A stretch of 64,000 nt of DNA, taken from positions 3,366,501 through 3,430,500 of the forward strand of contig NZ_CP011479.1 in the NCBI RefSeq assembly GCF_001011155.1, read 5' to 3'. Position 1 is the stretch's first letter. Each line of letters starts with the position of its first letter. This DNA comes from Hoeflea sp. IMCC20628. GTDB taxonomy: Bacteria > Pseudomonadota > Alphaproteobacteria > Rhizobiales > Rhizobiaceae. The position numbers and the translations under genes are program-made. The notes beneath the pieces were generated by a model. The model was not told the origin of the DNA. It worked only from the letters and a program-made list of their open reading frames with translations, and searched no databases. Positions 50,849 to 60,789 of the stretch are shown here, in pieces.

Positions 50849-51796
50849 TCAAACGATCAACTCGTGTCCGGATTGATCAACGGCACGGACTGATGCTCCA
50901 GGGAACTGAAGCGCCAGATCGCGCAGTGCAGCTGAATTCAGCATGACCCCGGCTGTGGAGAGGCCATCGGCAATTGCCGCCGAGGAGTGAATGATGCTAA
51001 CCCGCCGCCAGGCTGACGTGGCAGGCAAGCCGGTGACCGGATTGAGAATGTGTCCGGCCTGACCTGCACCAAACATGGTTCCCGTCGCACTGGAGGTCGC
51101 AACCGCTTTGTCCCGCAAATAGACCGTTGCGTCGGGCTGACCGTCTTCATGGTCTGCAAGGCCGACCGGCCAGTCTCCGCCAACTGGCGAACCTCCCACC
51201 GCGGCAATCTCACCGACCGAAACAAGCCCTGCCTCAAGACCGTTGGACACCAGCAGTTTGACTATCCTGTCGGTGATGAAGCCTTGCGCAATCCCGTTGA
51301 GCGTCAGGCTGCCACCCGGCGCGAGCTCGATGCGATCCAGTGAGATCCGGACCTTGGACCAGCCGACCATTGCCCGGGCGGCCTTGATGACCTCCCGATC
51401 CGGTGCGCCGCCGGCACGAGCATAGGCCATCCACAAAGGCTGAACACTTGGATCGAACAACCCGCCGCTAGCCTGATGAATCGCCGAGACCAGAGACATC
51501 AGCTCGACCATATCGGCCTCGGGCTGATGCAGGGCACCGGTCGCGTTGAGCCGAGCTAGAGCGCTGTCGGTTCGGTACAGGCTGAAGATCTGCTCCAGCC
51601 GTTCGATCTCGGCGCGCGCAACGGCAAGCAGCTCTTCAGCCTCGCGTGACGGCAATCCTACCAGTCGAAGATCGGCATGCGCGCCAAGTGCGACACCCTG
51701 CCAGCGTGCGCCGGGAAACGAAGCGGAAAATGCACTGTTGGCAGTGAGCATGCAGCCTGCGGTGATGCCAATGAAACGGCGGCGACTGATCGTCAT
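50849..51796 (-). CDS. nosX: FAD:protein FMN transferase NosX (ApbE family)
   Basis: 315 residues. The twin-arginine signal ISRRRFIGITAGCMLTA marks export. The ApbE core follows: FSLYRTDSALARLN, SGGLFDPSVQPLW, GSLTLNGIAQGFITDRI and the metal-binding region near TSSATGTMFGAGQAGHILNP with the catalytic Asp/Thr area ADGLSTAGVML. NosX covalently attaches FMN to NosR, which supports electron flow to N2O reductase. Its start overlaps the end of nosL, and it is the last gene of the nos operon. Confidence 0.92.
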   Translation of the reverse strand: MTISRRRFIGITAGCMLTANSAFSASFPGARWQGVALGAHADLRLVGLPSREAEELLAVARAEIERLEQIFSLYRTDSALARLNATGALHQPEADMVELMSLVSAIHQASGGLFDPSVQPLWMAYARAGGAPDREVIKAARAMVGWSKVRISLDRIELAPGGSLTLNGIAQGFITDRIVKLLVSNGLEAGLVSVGEIAAVGGSPVGGDWPVGLADHEDGQPDATVYLRDKAVATSSATGTMFGAGQAGHILNPVTGLPATSAWRRVSIIHSSAAIADGLSTAGVMLNSAALRDLALQFPGASVRAVDQSGHELIV

Positions 51797-52344
51797 TGGA
51801 TCGCTCCTGTAACCGGATTGTTTGATTGCTGGTCGAGACCGACGGGGCCCAGAACATAGGCGTCGGGGATGCCGGCAAGCCGGACCACCATACCGCCATT
51901 TTCACCGACGAAAGCGGACGCTGATTGCTCGCTGCCGAAAGGGATGACCTCGGGCGTGCCCATTCCGCCGGTCTTGCGGGACTCGATCACGAACCAGGCC
52001 TGCTGCGCGTCAATCCAGGTGTCATCACCGGGAAAGTCCCACTGGCTCGCCTTGCCCATATCGTTGACGTAAACGGCGGTGGTTTCATAATGCTCTTCGG
52101 GTGAACGGAGGAAGGCGATGCCGTCGCGGACCTGGCTGAACCAGATCGGGTTCGGGTTGTTGGCGAGATGGATCTGCGCCTTCGGGCCGGTGTGCTCGAG
52201 AATGGTCATGTTGCAATAGTGCCCGACTGATTCCTCGGTCAGCGCCACCGGCTGCGGCACTTCGATTTTGGCCTCTTGCTCGCTGCAGGCCGAAACAGTG
52301 ATCGCAACGACGGCTGTGGCTGCGAGCTTCATGAGCATGTTCAT
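51793..52344 (-). CDS. nosL: NosL copper-chaperone lipoprotein
   Basis: 183 residues with a lipoprotein signal (VVAITVSACSE lipobox). The NosL motif GHYCNMTILEH carries the copper(I)-binding Cys and Met, and the fold ends with GMVVRLAGIPD-type strands. NosL delivers copper to the catalytic CuZ cluster of N2O reductase in the periplasm. Overlaps nosX and nosY. Confidence 0.95.
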   Translation of the reverse strand: MNMLMKLAATAVVAITVSACSEQEAKIEVPQPVALTEESVGHYCNMTILEHTGPKAQIHLANNPNPIWFSQVRDGIAFLRSPEEHYETTAVYVNDMGKASQWDFPGDDTWIDAQQAWFVIESRKTGGMGTPEVIPFGSEQSASAFVGENGGMVVRLAGIPDAYVLGPVGLDQQSNNPVTGAIQ

Positions 52345-53174
52345 GGCCGGACCCTTTTGAGAATGAAGGTTGCGAGGCCCAATGCGATGACGGTCCAGAC
52401 TACCGGGCTGAGCATGGTCGCAAGGCCGGACACGGGCAGCGACGAGCCAACACTGCCACCCAGATTGCTGCCCACCGCGGCCGCATCGATAGCGCTCATA
52501 TTGTAAAGACGGAAAGCATCCGCCGGATTGAATACCAGCAACCAGGGGAAAATCTGGCTGGCGAAAAAGCCGTCCTGGCTGGCCAGCAGCCCGCCCAGCA
52601 GCGCCAGATCATAAAGCACCACGGCAAACAGCCATATCGCGATGGCGAGTGCGGCCGCGGTGCCGGTCTGGCGCACGCTTGCGCTGGCGATATAGCCAAT
52701 GGCAATGAAGGTGGCGCCAAGGATGACAGAGCTTGCGATCAAGCGGCCGACGCCAATAAACGCGCTCACCTCGCCGCCGCCATTGGCAAAAAAGGCAACC
52801 AGTCCGGCAATGCCATAACCAAAGCTGACAGCGATGCTTAGAACCGCGACGTGGCCCAGAAACTTGCCGACAAGCACAGTGCCGCGCGAGACCGGGCTTG
52901 CGAGCACCAGTTGCAGCGTTCCGCGGTCGATTTCACCGGCAATCGCGTCAAATGACAGCAACAGCGCAATCAACGGCACCAGATAGACCGATAGCGTCGA
53001 CAGGCTGGCGACCACCACGGTGACCGCGTCGGTCTTGACCTCGCCGCCCGGCGCACTGCCCAGGAGCACAAGAATGAGGGCGAAAGCCAGGAGGATCAGC
53101 GTCGACAGGATGATCCAGCGGTTGCGAAGACCGATGCGGATTTCCGTTGCAGCTATGGTCAGAACGCCGTGCAT
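52341..53174 (-). CDS. nosY: NosY ABC transporter permease
   Basis: 277 residues from ATG 53174, sharing ATGA with the nosF end (longer frame to 53348 ignored). Six hydrophobic segments of the ABC-2 type, with LIALLLSFDAIAGEIDRGTLQLVLASPVSRGTVL typical of NosY. With NosF and NosD it forms the complex needed to mature CuZ. Confidence 0.93.
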   Translation of the reverse strand: MHGVLTIAATEIRIGLRNRWIILSTLILLAFALILVLLGSAPGGEVKTDAVTVVVASLSTLSVYLVPLIALLLSFDAIAGEIDRGTLQLVLASPVSRGTVLVGKFLGHVAVLSIAVSFGYGIAGLVAFFANGGGEVSAFIGVGRLIASSVILGATFIAIGYIASASVRQTGTAAALAIAIWLFAVVLYDLALLGGLLASQDGFFASQIFPWLLVFNPADAFRLYNMSAIDAAAVGSNLGGSVGSSLPVSGLATMLSPVVWTVIALGLATFILKRVRP

Positions 53175-54091
53175 CACAGTGCCCTCTGCGGAGCTTCGTC
53201 GGCCCCTATCTTTGAAAAATAGCGGTAGACTTCGTCCAGCGTCGGGGCGGCGACATCGACGTCTTCCACCTGCGCGCCAAGGCCGCTGATCTGTGAAAGA
53301 ATGCGCATCTTGTCGCCTTGGGCACAAAACAGTTCCACCGAAGCGCAATTGATCCGTCCGCCGCCCATCTCCGCATGAACCTTCTCAACAGCACCGGCAG
53401 CGGCCCGCACCCGGATTCTGATCGGCAGATTGGCCTCGCGCTGCAGATCTGCCAGCGGCGCGTTGGCAACCAACCGGCCTTTGCGCAGGATCGCCACGCG
53501 ATCGGTCTTGGCTTCGAGTTCACTCAATCCGTGGGAGGACAGAAGCACCGCGCCACCCTGACGGGCCACGTCGGCGATCAGTTCATAGAAATGCTGCCGC
53601 GAAAGCGGGTCGAGGCCCGAAGTCGGCTCGTCAAGCAGCAGCAGGTCGGGCTTGCCGACCAGCGCCTGGGCCAGTCCCAGCCGTTGCCGCATGCCCTTCG
53701 AATAGGTGTCCACCCGGCGGTCTGCCGCCTCGACCAGTTCGACCTTGTCGAGCACGGATTGCACATCGTCCAGTGCTGCGCCCTTGAGCTTGGCATAGAA
53801 GCGGACGACCTCGCGGCCGGTCAGCATTTTCGGGAATGCGACCTGTTCTGGCAGGTAGGAAACCGTGCGCCGCGCTCCATCGCTGCCCGGCTCAAACCCG
53901 GCAATCGAGATCGAGCCGGCGGTTGGTTTGATGAACCCGAGGATCAGACGGAACAGCGTGGTCTTGCCGGCGCCATTGTGACCGAGCAGTGCCACCTGCT
54001 CACCGGGCGCAACATCGATCGAGACATCCGTCAAAGCGTCAACCGCCTTGAACTTCATGCTGATATTTGAGGCTTTGACGATCTCGCTCAT
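53174..54091 (-). CDS. nosF: NosF ABC transporter ATP-binding protein
   Basis: 305 residues; Walker A GHNGAGKTT, signature YSKGMRQRLGLAQAL, Walker B LLLLDEPTSGLD, then a C-terminal domain of about 90 residues. It provides ATP energy for NosY. Gene starts with an overlap with nosD and ends overlapping nosY. Confidence 0.93.
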   Translation of the reverse strand: MSEIVKASNISMKFKAVDALTDVSIDVAPGEQVALLGHNGAGKTTLFRLILGFIKPTAGSISIAGFEPGSDGARRTVSYLPEQVAFPKMLTGREVVRFYAKLKGAALDDVQSVLDKVELVEAADRRVDTYSKGMRQRLGLAQALVGKPDLLLLDEPTSGLDPLSRQHFYELIADVARQGGAVLLSSHGLSELEAKTDRVAILRKGRLVANAPLADLQREANLPIRIRVRAAAGAVEKVHAEMGGGRINCASVELFCAQGDKMRILSQISGLGAQVEDVDVAAPTLDEVYRYFSKIGADEAPQRAL

Positions 54092-55356
54092 TGCAGCGAT
54101 GCCTTCCAGTTGCGCGCTGTTTCGGGCAACTCATGTGGTTTCATCAAGGGCCGGTCGTCGACAATACCGCCTGGCAGCAAGGCTGGAAACTCGCTTTGCG
54201 CCCAGCGCACCAGCTGCACAGCCGGACTGCCAAGCAGCAGTTTCGCGGAAGGCTGGGTCCACAGCACCTGATCCATCGCGTCATTGGGGCGGAAAGCCTG
54301 GTCGGCGATGCCGTCGCCGTTGACGTCATAGGCGGCGTGGTCGCTCCAGTAATTTCCGGACCAGGTGTGATCCTTGGTGCTGACAAACTTGATCTGGGTG
54401 CGGTTGCCGACAAATGCGTTGCCGGTAATTTCGTTGCGCGCCGAGCCTCCGGTGAAGTGGATGCCGATCTCGCAGCCTTCAATCCGGTTACCTCGGATGA
54501 GGTTCTTGTTTGCATTGTAGACGAACAGGCATTTTTCGCCACCGCCGACCACGGCATTGCCTTCGATAATGGCGTTGTTGGCATAATTCAGCATGATGCC
54601 ATGATCACGATCGTCGAGCGAGATGTTGTCGCGCATGGTCACGCGCTTTGAAAACATGATGGCGTAACCAAGATGGTTGCCAATCGAGATGTTTCCCGAA
54701 ACCTCGCTGTCATCGGCATTCATGTAGTGAATGGCAAAGCGTAGGCCCTCGAAACGGTTGTTGGTGAATGTGTTCTTGCGGCTGGTGTTGACGAAAATGC
54801 CGTCCCGGCCTTGGCGCATCGTGTTACCTGTCACCGTGGCGCCGGGCGCGTTCCAGACATAAACTCCATTGCCGCGCCGGCTCATCAACCTGTCGTCGCC
54901 GCCAATGATGGTGTTGCCTTCAACAAGTGCATCGCGCGCGCCGTGAATGTCGACGCCGTAAAGATTGTCTTCAATGTGATTGTTGCGGACGATGGCGCGG
55001 ATGGCTTTTTTGGTCATCTGCACGCCACTGTCGATGGTTTGATGCGACGTGCCGGAGCCCGTCAGTTTCAGACCTTCGATGATCACGTCTGGCGCATCAA
55101 TGGTGATCACCGAGCCTGTGCCCGTGCCAACAATATGAGCCTTGCCGCTGCCGTCAATTTCAAGCGGCTTGGTCAGGACAATGCCGCCCTGATAGGTCCC
55201 GCCGGACAACAGCAGCCTGTCGCCCGGTTGAGCCAGTTCGACCGCCCGCACCAGTGCATCCGGACCCGGGTCGACGCGGATATCGGCGGAATACGCCAAC
55301 CCCGCGAAGAGGGAGGTTCCAAAGAGCACTGCAAATGTGCGGGCGGTCAGGTTCAT
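54088..55356 (-). CDS. nosD: NosD periplasmic copper-processing protein (right-handed beta-helix)
   Basis: 422 residues with a signal peptide (cleavage near AYSA-D). Parallel beta-helix repeats rich in N and G follow (RNNHIEDNLYGVDIHGARD, NNRFEGLRFAIHYMNAD and so on), typical of NosD/CASH-domain proteins. It works with NosFY in assembly of the CuZ centre. It follows nosZ by 19 bases. Confidence 0.94.
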   Translation of the reverse strand: MNLTARTFAVLFGTSLFAGLAYSADIRVDPGPDALVRAVELAQPGDRLLLSGGTYQGGIVLTKPLEIDGSGKAHIVGTGTGSVITIDAPDVIIEGLKLTGSGTSHQTIDSGVQMTKKAIRAIVRNNHIEDNLYGVDIHGARDALVEGNTIIGGDDRLMSRRGNGVYVWNAPGATVTGNTMRQGRDGIFVNTSRKNTFTNNRFEGLRFAIHYMNADDSEVSGNISIGNHLGYAIMFSKRVTMRDNISLDDRDHGIMLNYANNAIIEGNAVVGGGEKCLFVYNANKNLIRGNRIEGCEIGIHFTGGSARNEITGNAFVGNRTQIKFVSTKDHTWSGNYWSDHAAYDVNGDGIADQAFRPNDAMDQVLWTQPSAKLLLGSPAVQLVRWAQSEFPALLPGGIVDDRPLMKPHELPETARNWKASLQ

Positions 55357-55375
55357 GGTCGTTTGGTCCTAAGTG

Positions 55376-57292
55376 TTACGCCGGTTCAACCAGCATGCGT
55401 CCGCGCATTTCCATGTGCAGGGCATGGCAGAACCACTGGCAGTAGAACCAGTGAACGCCTGGACGGTCTGCAGTGAAGGTGATCGACGCAGTTGCCTGCG
55501 GCGCCACTTCCATCGCAATCCCGTAGTTGGAAATACTGAAGCCGTGGGTCACGTCGTCGACATCGTCAAGGTTCGTGACATACACCGTGACTTCCTGTCC
55601 CTGCTTGACCGTGAACTTTTCAAGGCCGAACTGCGGAGCAACCGAGGTCATGTAAACGCGGACCTTGTTGCCATCCACGATGACCACGTCGTCATAGTCC
55701 AGATCGACACCATCGGCTTTCGCCTGGGCGTAAGCGTCCTCGAACACCTTGTCATCGCGGGACCAGACATTGACCGGATTGACGATGTCCGCACGCACAA
55801 GACACACATCATGGGGTTCGGCAAAGGTCGGTCCGTCGTGAACCACTTTCATCTCATCGGTCGAAATGTCGATGATCTGTTCGTTTTCCGGCTTCAGCGG
55901 TCCAACATTCAGGAACCGGTCCTTGGAGAACTTGTTAAGCGAGATCAACCACTCGCCGTCAGCCTCCAGGGTTTCACCCATCGTTGTATGGTTGTGACCC
56001 GGCTGATAATGCACATCGACCTTCGAGACGATCGGATCGACTTCCTCACCGGCGAAGGCGCGGATGGCCTTGTCGATGTCCCACTTCACCATCTGGCTGT
56101 CGAGGAACAGCGTCGTATAGGCGAAGCCCTTGCCGTCGAACGCGGTATGAAGCGGCCCAAGCCCCAGTTCCGGCTCGGCAACAATGCACGACCGCGGATC
56201 GGCATCTTCGTCGAACAATGCGTCAACTTTTGTCACATCAATAACAGACACCGTCGGCGACAGCTTGCCGGCAATCATGATGTGCTTCTTGTCCGGCGCG
56301 GTGTTGACGCCGTGCGGGCTGTTCGGAATCGGAATGTAGCGGGTGTACTTCTTGTTCTGGCCCTTGCGACCGTCGATGACCGGCACACCGTTGAGCACCT
56401 GCACGTCGCCAGCTGCAACGCCTTCCTCGATGGCCTTGATGTTGAACACGACCACATGGTCGAGTTCGCTCTCGGTCATTTCGGCGAGATTCATGCCCAT
56501 TTCCGAGTTGTAGCTCGTCGAGAAGGCGTATTTGCCCTGATAGTCACAATCGGTGTTGTCGAGGTTGCCCGACACGATGACCTGCCAGGCCACTGTCATC
56601 TCATCACCATCAATCGCGGTGAAGATGTTCACATACTGTGACGGATCATCCAGAATTGTGCCGTCATTGACCAGCGGTGCTTCGTGCTCGCCATTGGCAA
56701 AGACGTAGCCGGTGCGCGGGAATTTCTGCGGACGCATGCCGTGAATGTCATTGGCGTTCGGGATCTCGAGGATCTTGTCACACTTCATCACGTCGCAACG
56801 GATACGCGCAACCCGGGTATTGGCCTTGTCGTTGGCGAAAATGTAGCGTCCATCATAGGTGCCGTCGGTGAACGACATGTGCGGATGGTGAAGGTCGCCA
56901 TTGTCATAGGTCTTCATGCCCTTGGCCGCCAGAAACGTCTTGGTTTCTTCGGTCAGGCCTTCGGTGAGGACTTTCAGGCTTTCGTTGGTCTGGCCCCAGC
57001 CGGTGGCCGAGCAGCGGTTGAAAACCGGAACCCGCATCAGTTCGCGCATAGACGGAAAGCCGAGAATGCGCAGTTCGCCCGTCTGGCCGGAGGACCAGAA
57101 GCCATAATAGGGATCAAGTTCGCCAGGTTCGAAATTCAGTTTCGGCGAGGATGACGCATGCGCCTGAGTTACAAGCGCTCCGCCCAGCAGGCTTGCGCCC
57201 ATTCCTGAACCGGCCAGAACGGCGCCACCGGCGGTTGCGGTCATCAGGCTGCGGCGCGACAGGCCTTTTCTTTTGGTTTCTTCGGCTGACAT
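55376..57292 (-). CDS. nosZ: Nitrous-oxide reductase NosZ, clade I (Tat-exported)
   Basis: 638 residues. The twin-arginine signal [14 protein letters not shown] exports the folded protein. A seven-blade propeller supplies CuZ histidines (for example [53 protein letters not shown]). The C-terminal cupredoxin holds the CuA ligands in [17 protein letters not shown]. It reduces N2O to N2 in the periplasm. The Tat signal and short intergenic spacing are those of clade I alphaproteobacterial enzymes. Confidence 0.97.
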   Translation of the reverse strand: MSAEETKRKGLSRRSLMTATAGGAVLAGSGMGASLLGGALVTQAHASSSPKLNFEPGELDPYYGFWSSGQTGELRILGFPSMRELMRVPVFNRCSATGWGQTNESLKVLTEGLTEETKTFLAAKGMKTYDNGDLHHPHMSFTDGTYDGRYIFANDKANTRVARIRCDVMKCDKILEIPNANDIHGMRPQKFPRTGYVFANGEHEAPLVNDGTILDDPSQYVNIFTAIDGDEMTVAWQVIVSGNLDNTDCDYQGKYAFSTSYNSEMGMNLAEMTESELDHVVVFNIKAIEEGVAAGDVQVLNGVPVIDGRKGQNKKYTRYIPIPNSPHGVNTAPDKKHIMIAGKLSPTVSVIDVTKVDALFDEDADPRSCIVAEPELGLGPLHTAFDGKGFAYTTLFLDSQMVKWDIDKAIRAFAGEEVDPIVSKVDVHYQPGHNHTTMGETLEADGEWLISLNKFSKDRFLNVGPLKPENEQIIDISTDEMKVVHDGPTFAEPHDVCLVRADIVNPVNVWSRDDKVFEDAYAQAKADGVDLDYDDVVIVDGNKVRVYMTSVAPQFGLEKFTVKQGQEVTVYVTNLDDVDDVTHGFSISNYGIAMEVAPQATASITFTADRPGVHWFYCQWFCHALHMEMRGRMLVEPA

Positions 57293-57307
57293 ATGCTGTC
57301 TCCTTTT

Positions 57308-59527
57308 TTAAGTTGTAGGCTGTGTTGTCGGATTGGTTCCCACGAGCGGCTGCCCCTTGCCTGCTGGCGCAGGAGCAATCGGATCGAGAAGGTTCTGCTT
57401 GCGGAACTTCTCCCGCTTGGATTCTTTCTTGATGCACACCGGGCATTTGGTGGCACTCTGGTAGAGCACCTGGCAGTGCAGGCACTGCAGGCATTCATTG
57501 GGATTGATATTGCCCTCGGGATGGATCGCCTGAACCATGCATTCCTTGGCGCAGCGCTGGCACGGATCACCGCACTCCTTGTAGCGCTTGAGCCAGTCGA
57601 ACATTCTCAGCCGGGCCGGGATCGCCAGCGCAGCACCGAGCGGGCACAGGTAACGGCAGTAGAACCGCTCGATGAACAGGCCGGCGCCGAGCAGCACGAC
57701 GACGAACAGGATATACGGCCAGCCGCGCTGGAATTTCAGGATGATCGCGGTTTTGAACGGCTCGATTTCGGCATAGCGTTCGGCCATTTCCAGCGAATAG
57801 AGCGACAGGCCGAACAGACCGAGGAAGATCATGTATTTGAGCGGCCACAGCCGTTCGTGCAGCCCCCAGGGAACCGTATATTGCGGAATCTTGAACAAGC
57901 GCGCGACCTTGTTGGTCAGTTCCTGCAGCGCGCCGAACGGGCAGAGCCAGCCGCAATAGACACCCCGGCCCCAGAACAGCAGTGACGCCGCCACCGAGAA
58001 CCACAGGATGAAGACCAGCGGATCCATCAGAAAGGCGTTCCATGAGAAGCCTGCCATCACAGCCGAGAAGAAAGCCAGCACATTGACCACCGACAATTGC
58101 GCGTTGGCGTACCAGCCGAGGCCGACCAGCGTGAACACCAGGAATCCGACGCGGAACCAGTAGGTGAAACGCTCGTATTTCGTCACCTGCATCTGGAAAA
58201 AGAACACACCGGTCAGGATGGTCAAGGCGGCGATCAGCACGACGACTTCGACACGCTTTTGCAGCCAGATCCGCTTCCAAAGATGGCTGAGTTCGCTGGT
58301 ATCGGACACTGCCACGTCACTCTGGATCTGCGGATTGTTGACCGCAGCCGTTTCGACTGCCAGCTTTTCGGTGTAGCGGTCTGGAATGCGGTAGCCGAGA
58401 TCGAAGGTGATGAAAGACTTCTCGATGGCGCCAACGGCGCGCTGCACCAGCAATTGCAGGCGGAATGGTTCAGCCGGATCAAAGCCGCTGTCGGCCTTCA
58501 CCTTGAAGATATCAAGCTCGGTGAAGGATGGCGCATCCTCTGTCGCCAGTTTGCCAAGGCGCCTGTGCTGCTTGTCGTGGAACCGGACAGAGGTATCGCC
58601 CTGGATCAGATGCATGCGATCAAAGATCCCGCCACGCACATAGCCTGAGCCCTTGAAGGAATATTTGCCGCGACCAACCACCAGAATGGCCTGGTCGCCT
58701 TCGTCGAGCCATTCGAGCAGATTTGCGTATTCGCTGTCACCGAGCAACGTGCGACCGATTTCGGGCGCGCTGACCAGCGCCACCTGCATGTCGATAAATG
58801 TGTCTTCCGGTGGGCCCTTTTCCGCGCGCTTGATGGCACGGGCATCGCCGGTCTCTTCAAAGGCCGCGTTCACCTGCCCGATATCAAGCCGCAAGCTGCG
58901 GATCGACCCATCGCCGGCAAGCGTTTGCCAGTCGGTTATCGTGATATCGGCATCGCTCGGCATCACAAGCTTCTTCGTTGGCCCGGCGCTCGCCAATTCG
59001 GGTTCAAGGCCGCCAAGACCAAGCGAGCGCGCCACTTTCAGACCCGCCCTAACGATGGAATCGTCGATAACGATGATGGTCACGGTGGCGCCAGAAACGA
59101 TATCGAGATCATGCGCCGAACCGCCGGCGGCGGCCTCGGCGATCAGATCAAGTCCGGCATATTTTTCCGTCACCGCGGTGATCTTGGATTCGGGAATGCC
59201 GACCAGTACGATTGGCTCGGAGTGCTTGACCAGGCGAACGCCGGTCACCTTTGCATTGTCGTCAACACCCATCAACGTATGGATCGGCTTCCCGGAATAG
59301 CCGGTTGTGGTGACGAAGTCAGATGTGAGAAACACATAGCCGACGACCTTGCCCTCTTTCAGGGCCTCGACCACGGGTAGATCGGAGCGCAACTGACCAT
59401 ACTCGGTGGCGCCGGGCACGATCTCCCCGACACTGGCCTTGTCCAGAAATTTCATCACCAGCGGTTCGGCTTGCGCGGCGGCGACGCCAAGCACAAGGCT
59501 TGCCAACACAGCAAACACCTTCATCAT
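57308..59527 (-). CDS. nosR: NosR membrane flavoprotein/iron-sulfur protein
   Basis: About 739 residues. A signal sequence (cleavage near AAA-QAE) is followed by a periplasmic FMN-binding domain (about 65-190, with SGATVTIIVIDDSI, the flavinylation Ser/Thr area). A membrane part with CGWLCPFGALQELTNK and CRYLCPLGAALAIP motifs leads to two 4Fe-4S clusters in CGDPCQRCAKEC and CLQCLHCQVLY. It passes electrons to NosZ and regulates its expression. The start is uncertain: ATGs at 59560, 59527 and 59524 are possible and the frame opens from a GTG at 59590. Confidence 0.94.
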   Translation of the reverse strand: MMKVFAVLASLVLGVAAAQAEPLVMKFLDKASVGEIVPGATEYGQLRSDLPVVEALKEGKVVGYVFLTSDFVTTTGYSGKPIHTLMGVDDNAKVTGVRLVKHSEPIVLVGIPESKITAVTEKYAGLDLIAEAAAGGSAHDLDIVSGATVTIIVIDDSIVRAGLKVARSLGLGGLEPELASAGPTKKLVMPSDADITITDWQTLAGDGSIRSLRLDIGQVNAAFEETGDARAIKRAEKGPPEDTFIDMQVALVSAPEIGRTLLGDSEYANLLEWLDEGDQAILVVGRGKYSFKGSGYVRGGIFDRMHLIQGDTSVRFHDKQHRRLGKLATEDAPSFTELDIFKVKADSGFDPAEPFRLQLLVQRAVGAIEKSFITFDLGYRIPDRYTEKLAVETAAVNNPQIQSDVAVSDTSELSHLWKRIWLQKRVEVVVLIAALTILTGVFFFQMQVTKYERFTYWFRVGFLVFTLVGLGWYANAQLSVVNVLAFFSAVMAGFSWNAFLMDPLVFILWFSVAASLLFWGRGVYCGWLCPFGALQELTNKVARLFKIPQYTVPWGLHERLWPLKYMIFLGLFGLSLYSLEMAERYAEIEPFKTAIILKFQRGWPYILFVVVLLGAGLFIERFYCRYLCPLGAALAIPARLRMFDWLKRYKECGDPCQRCAKECMVQAIHPEGNINPNECLQCLHCQVLYQSATKCPVCIKKESKREKFRKQNLLDPIAPAPAGKGQPLVGTNPTTQPTT

Positions 59528-59678
59528 CCATTCGCGACTGCCGTTTGGCTTGCCCATCATTTTCGCATTTACCCGGTTTCCGTCATCCACTGTGTAGGCT
59601 TGCGAGACCAGGTTCTCTTTGATCTAGCGCAATCCAGACATCGATCTGGACAGATATTTTTGTCCGTTATATCTTATA

Positions 59679-59692
59679 TTGTGAATTTACAA
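59679..59692. promoter_or_regulatory. Crp/Fnr-type (Dnr/NnrR-like) binding box
   Basis: TTGTGAATTTACAA is a 14-base palindrome of the Crp/Fnr family class (TTG-N8-CAA), lying about 120-150 bases upstream of the nosR start in an A/T-rich gap (59600-59840). Directly next to it is another dyad, AATCAATTGATT. The divergently transcribed regulator gene starts beyond it. The rest of the 59528-60002 gap has no recognisable gene. Confidence 0.6.
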
Positions 59693-60002
59693 TCAATTGA
59701 TTTATGTACCCTTTTGTACTCACAAGTATATAATTCCTATATCGCATTATATACAGATCGAGAATTTTTCAGGTTCTCGTTTTTTATCAGTTTATACTTA
59801 TTGATTTTTTGTTCTCCGCATATTTTCACGTCCTGTTCACGGTGTAAGCGACAACAACGTACAGTCCAAAAGTGAACCTCTAAAGCCTGTATCGTGCCGC
59901 GATCATCTCTCATCCGAGCGGTATCCTGATTGCGTCGAAGTGACGATATGGCTATCAGTCTGGCCCGCCCTGTCTTTGCGTTTTCGCAAACTGGAGAGCC
60001 TG

Positions 60003-60698
60003 TTGAGCCGTCTTGATGCTTCCCTTCTGACTGATCTGCCTCCCTTTGCCGGGTTGAGCCGTGAGGCGCTCGACGACATGCTTGCGCGCGCCGTTTCCCA
60101 CCGCCACGCAAAAGGTGGCTATATCTTCCGGGAAGGCGAGCAAGCTCACTCGTTCTTTCTGCTTCTCGACGGATATGTGCGCGTAGTGAAAGTGACACCC
60201 GATGGCGAACAGGTCATTGTCCGCTACATCGCAACCGGTGAACTGCTCGGCATCGCAAAAGCCATAGGACGTGACACCTATCCGGCAAATGCAGTGGCTG
60301 CGGCCGATTGCGTCGTACTTGCCTGGTCATCATCAGCCTGGGAAAGCATGGTTGCAGCACATCCGGGCTTTGCCACCAATACCTATGCCATGGTTGGAAG
60401 CCGGCTGATCGGAACCCAGGACCGGGTGGTTGAACTGGCCACCGAACGGGTGGAGCAACGGGTTGCCAATGCAGTCCTCAATCTTGCCCGGCAGACCGGT
60501 CGCCAGACCGACGACGGCATCCTGATCGATTTCCTGATTTCGCGGCAGGATATTTCCGAGATGACCGGAACAACGCTGCATACGGTCTCCCGCCTGCTCA
60601 GCGGCTGGGATTCGAAAGGCTGGATCAAAAGCGGTCGCCAGAGGATTACCCTGGTCGAGGGCCACAAATTGACGTCGCTGACCTCCGCTCGGGAGTAA
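60003..60698 (+). CDS. Crp/Fnr family regulator, DNR/NNR-like
   Basis: A cyclic-nucleotide-binding-like sensor (about 20-130; SFFLLLDGYVRVVKVTPDGEQ) is joined to a Crp-type winged helix (about 155-225; SRQDISEMTGTTLHTVSRLLSGWDS). It has no N-terminal cysteine cluster of the FNR type, which fits NO-sensing NNR/DNR regulators of denitrification. The start is a TTG at 60003 behind GGAGAG; a GTG at 59940 is an alternative. Stands opposite the nosR promoter, so it probably activates the nos operon. Confidence 0.85.
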   Translation: MSRLDASLLTDLPPFAGLSREALDDMLARAVSHRHAKGGYIFREGEQAHSFFLLLDGYVRVVKVTPDGEQVIVRYIATGELLGIAKAIGRDTYPANAVAAADCVVLAWSSSAWESMVAAHPGFATNTYAMVGSRLIGTQDRVVELATERVEQRVANAVLNLARQTGRQTDDGILIDFLISRQDISEMTGTTLHTVSRLLSGWDSKGWIKSGRQRITLVEGHKLTSLTSARE

Positions 60699-60789
60699 CC
60701 CCAGCCATAGGACTCTGGCATCGGGTTCATCCTCGCGCCAACTAAGCCGAGCCCCCTGAAGCCGAAAGGTTGCTCCTAGGTGGCGCGGC

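Noticed and set aside
55373-56641. Plus-strand 422-codon frame opposite nosZ
   Set aside because: NosZ motifs are intact on the minus strand and this frame has no recognisable domain.
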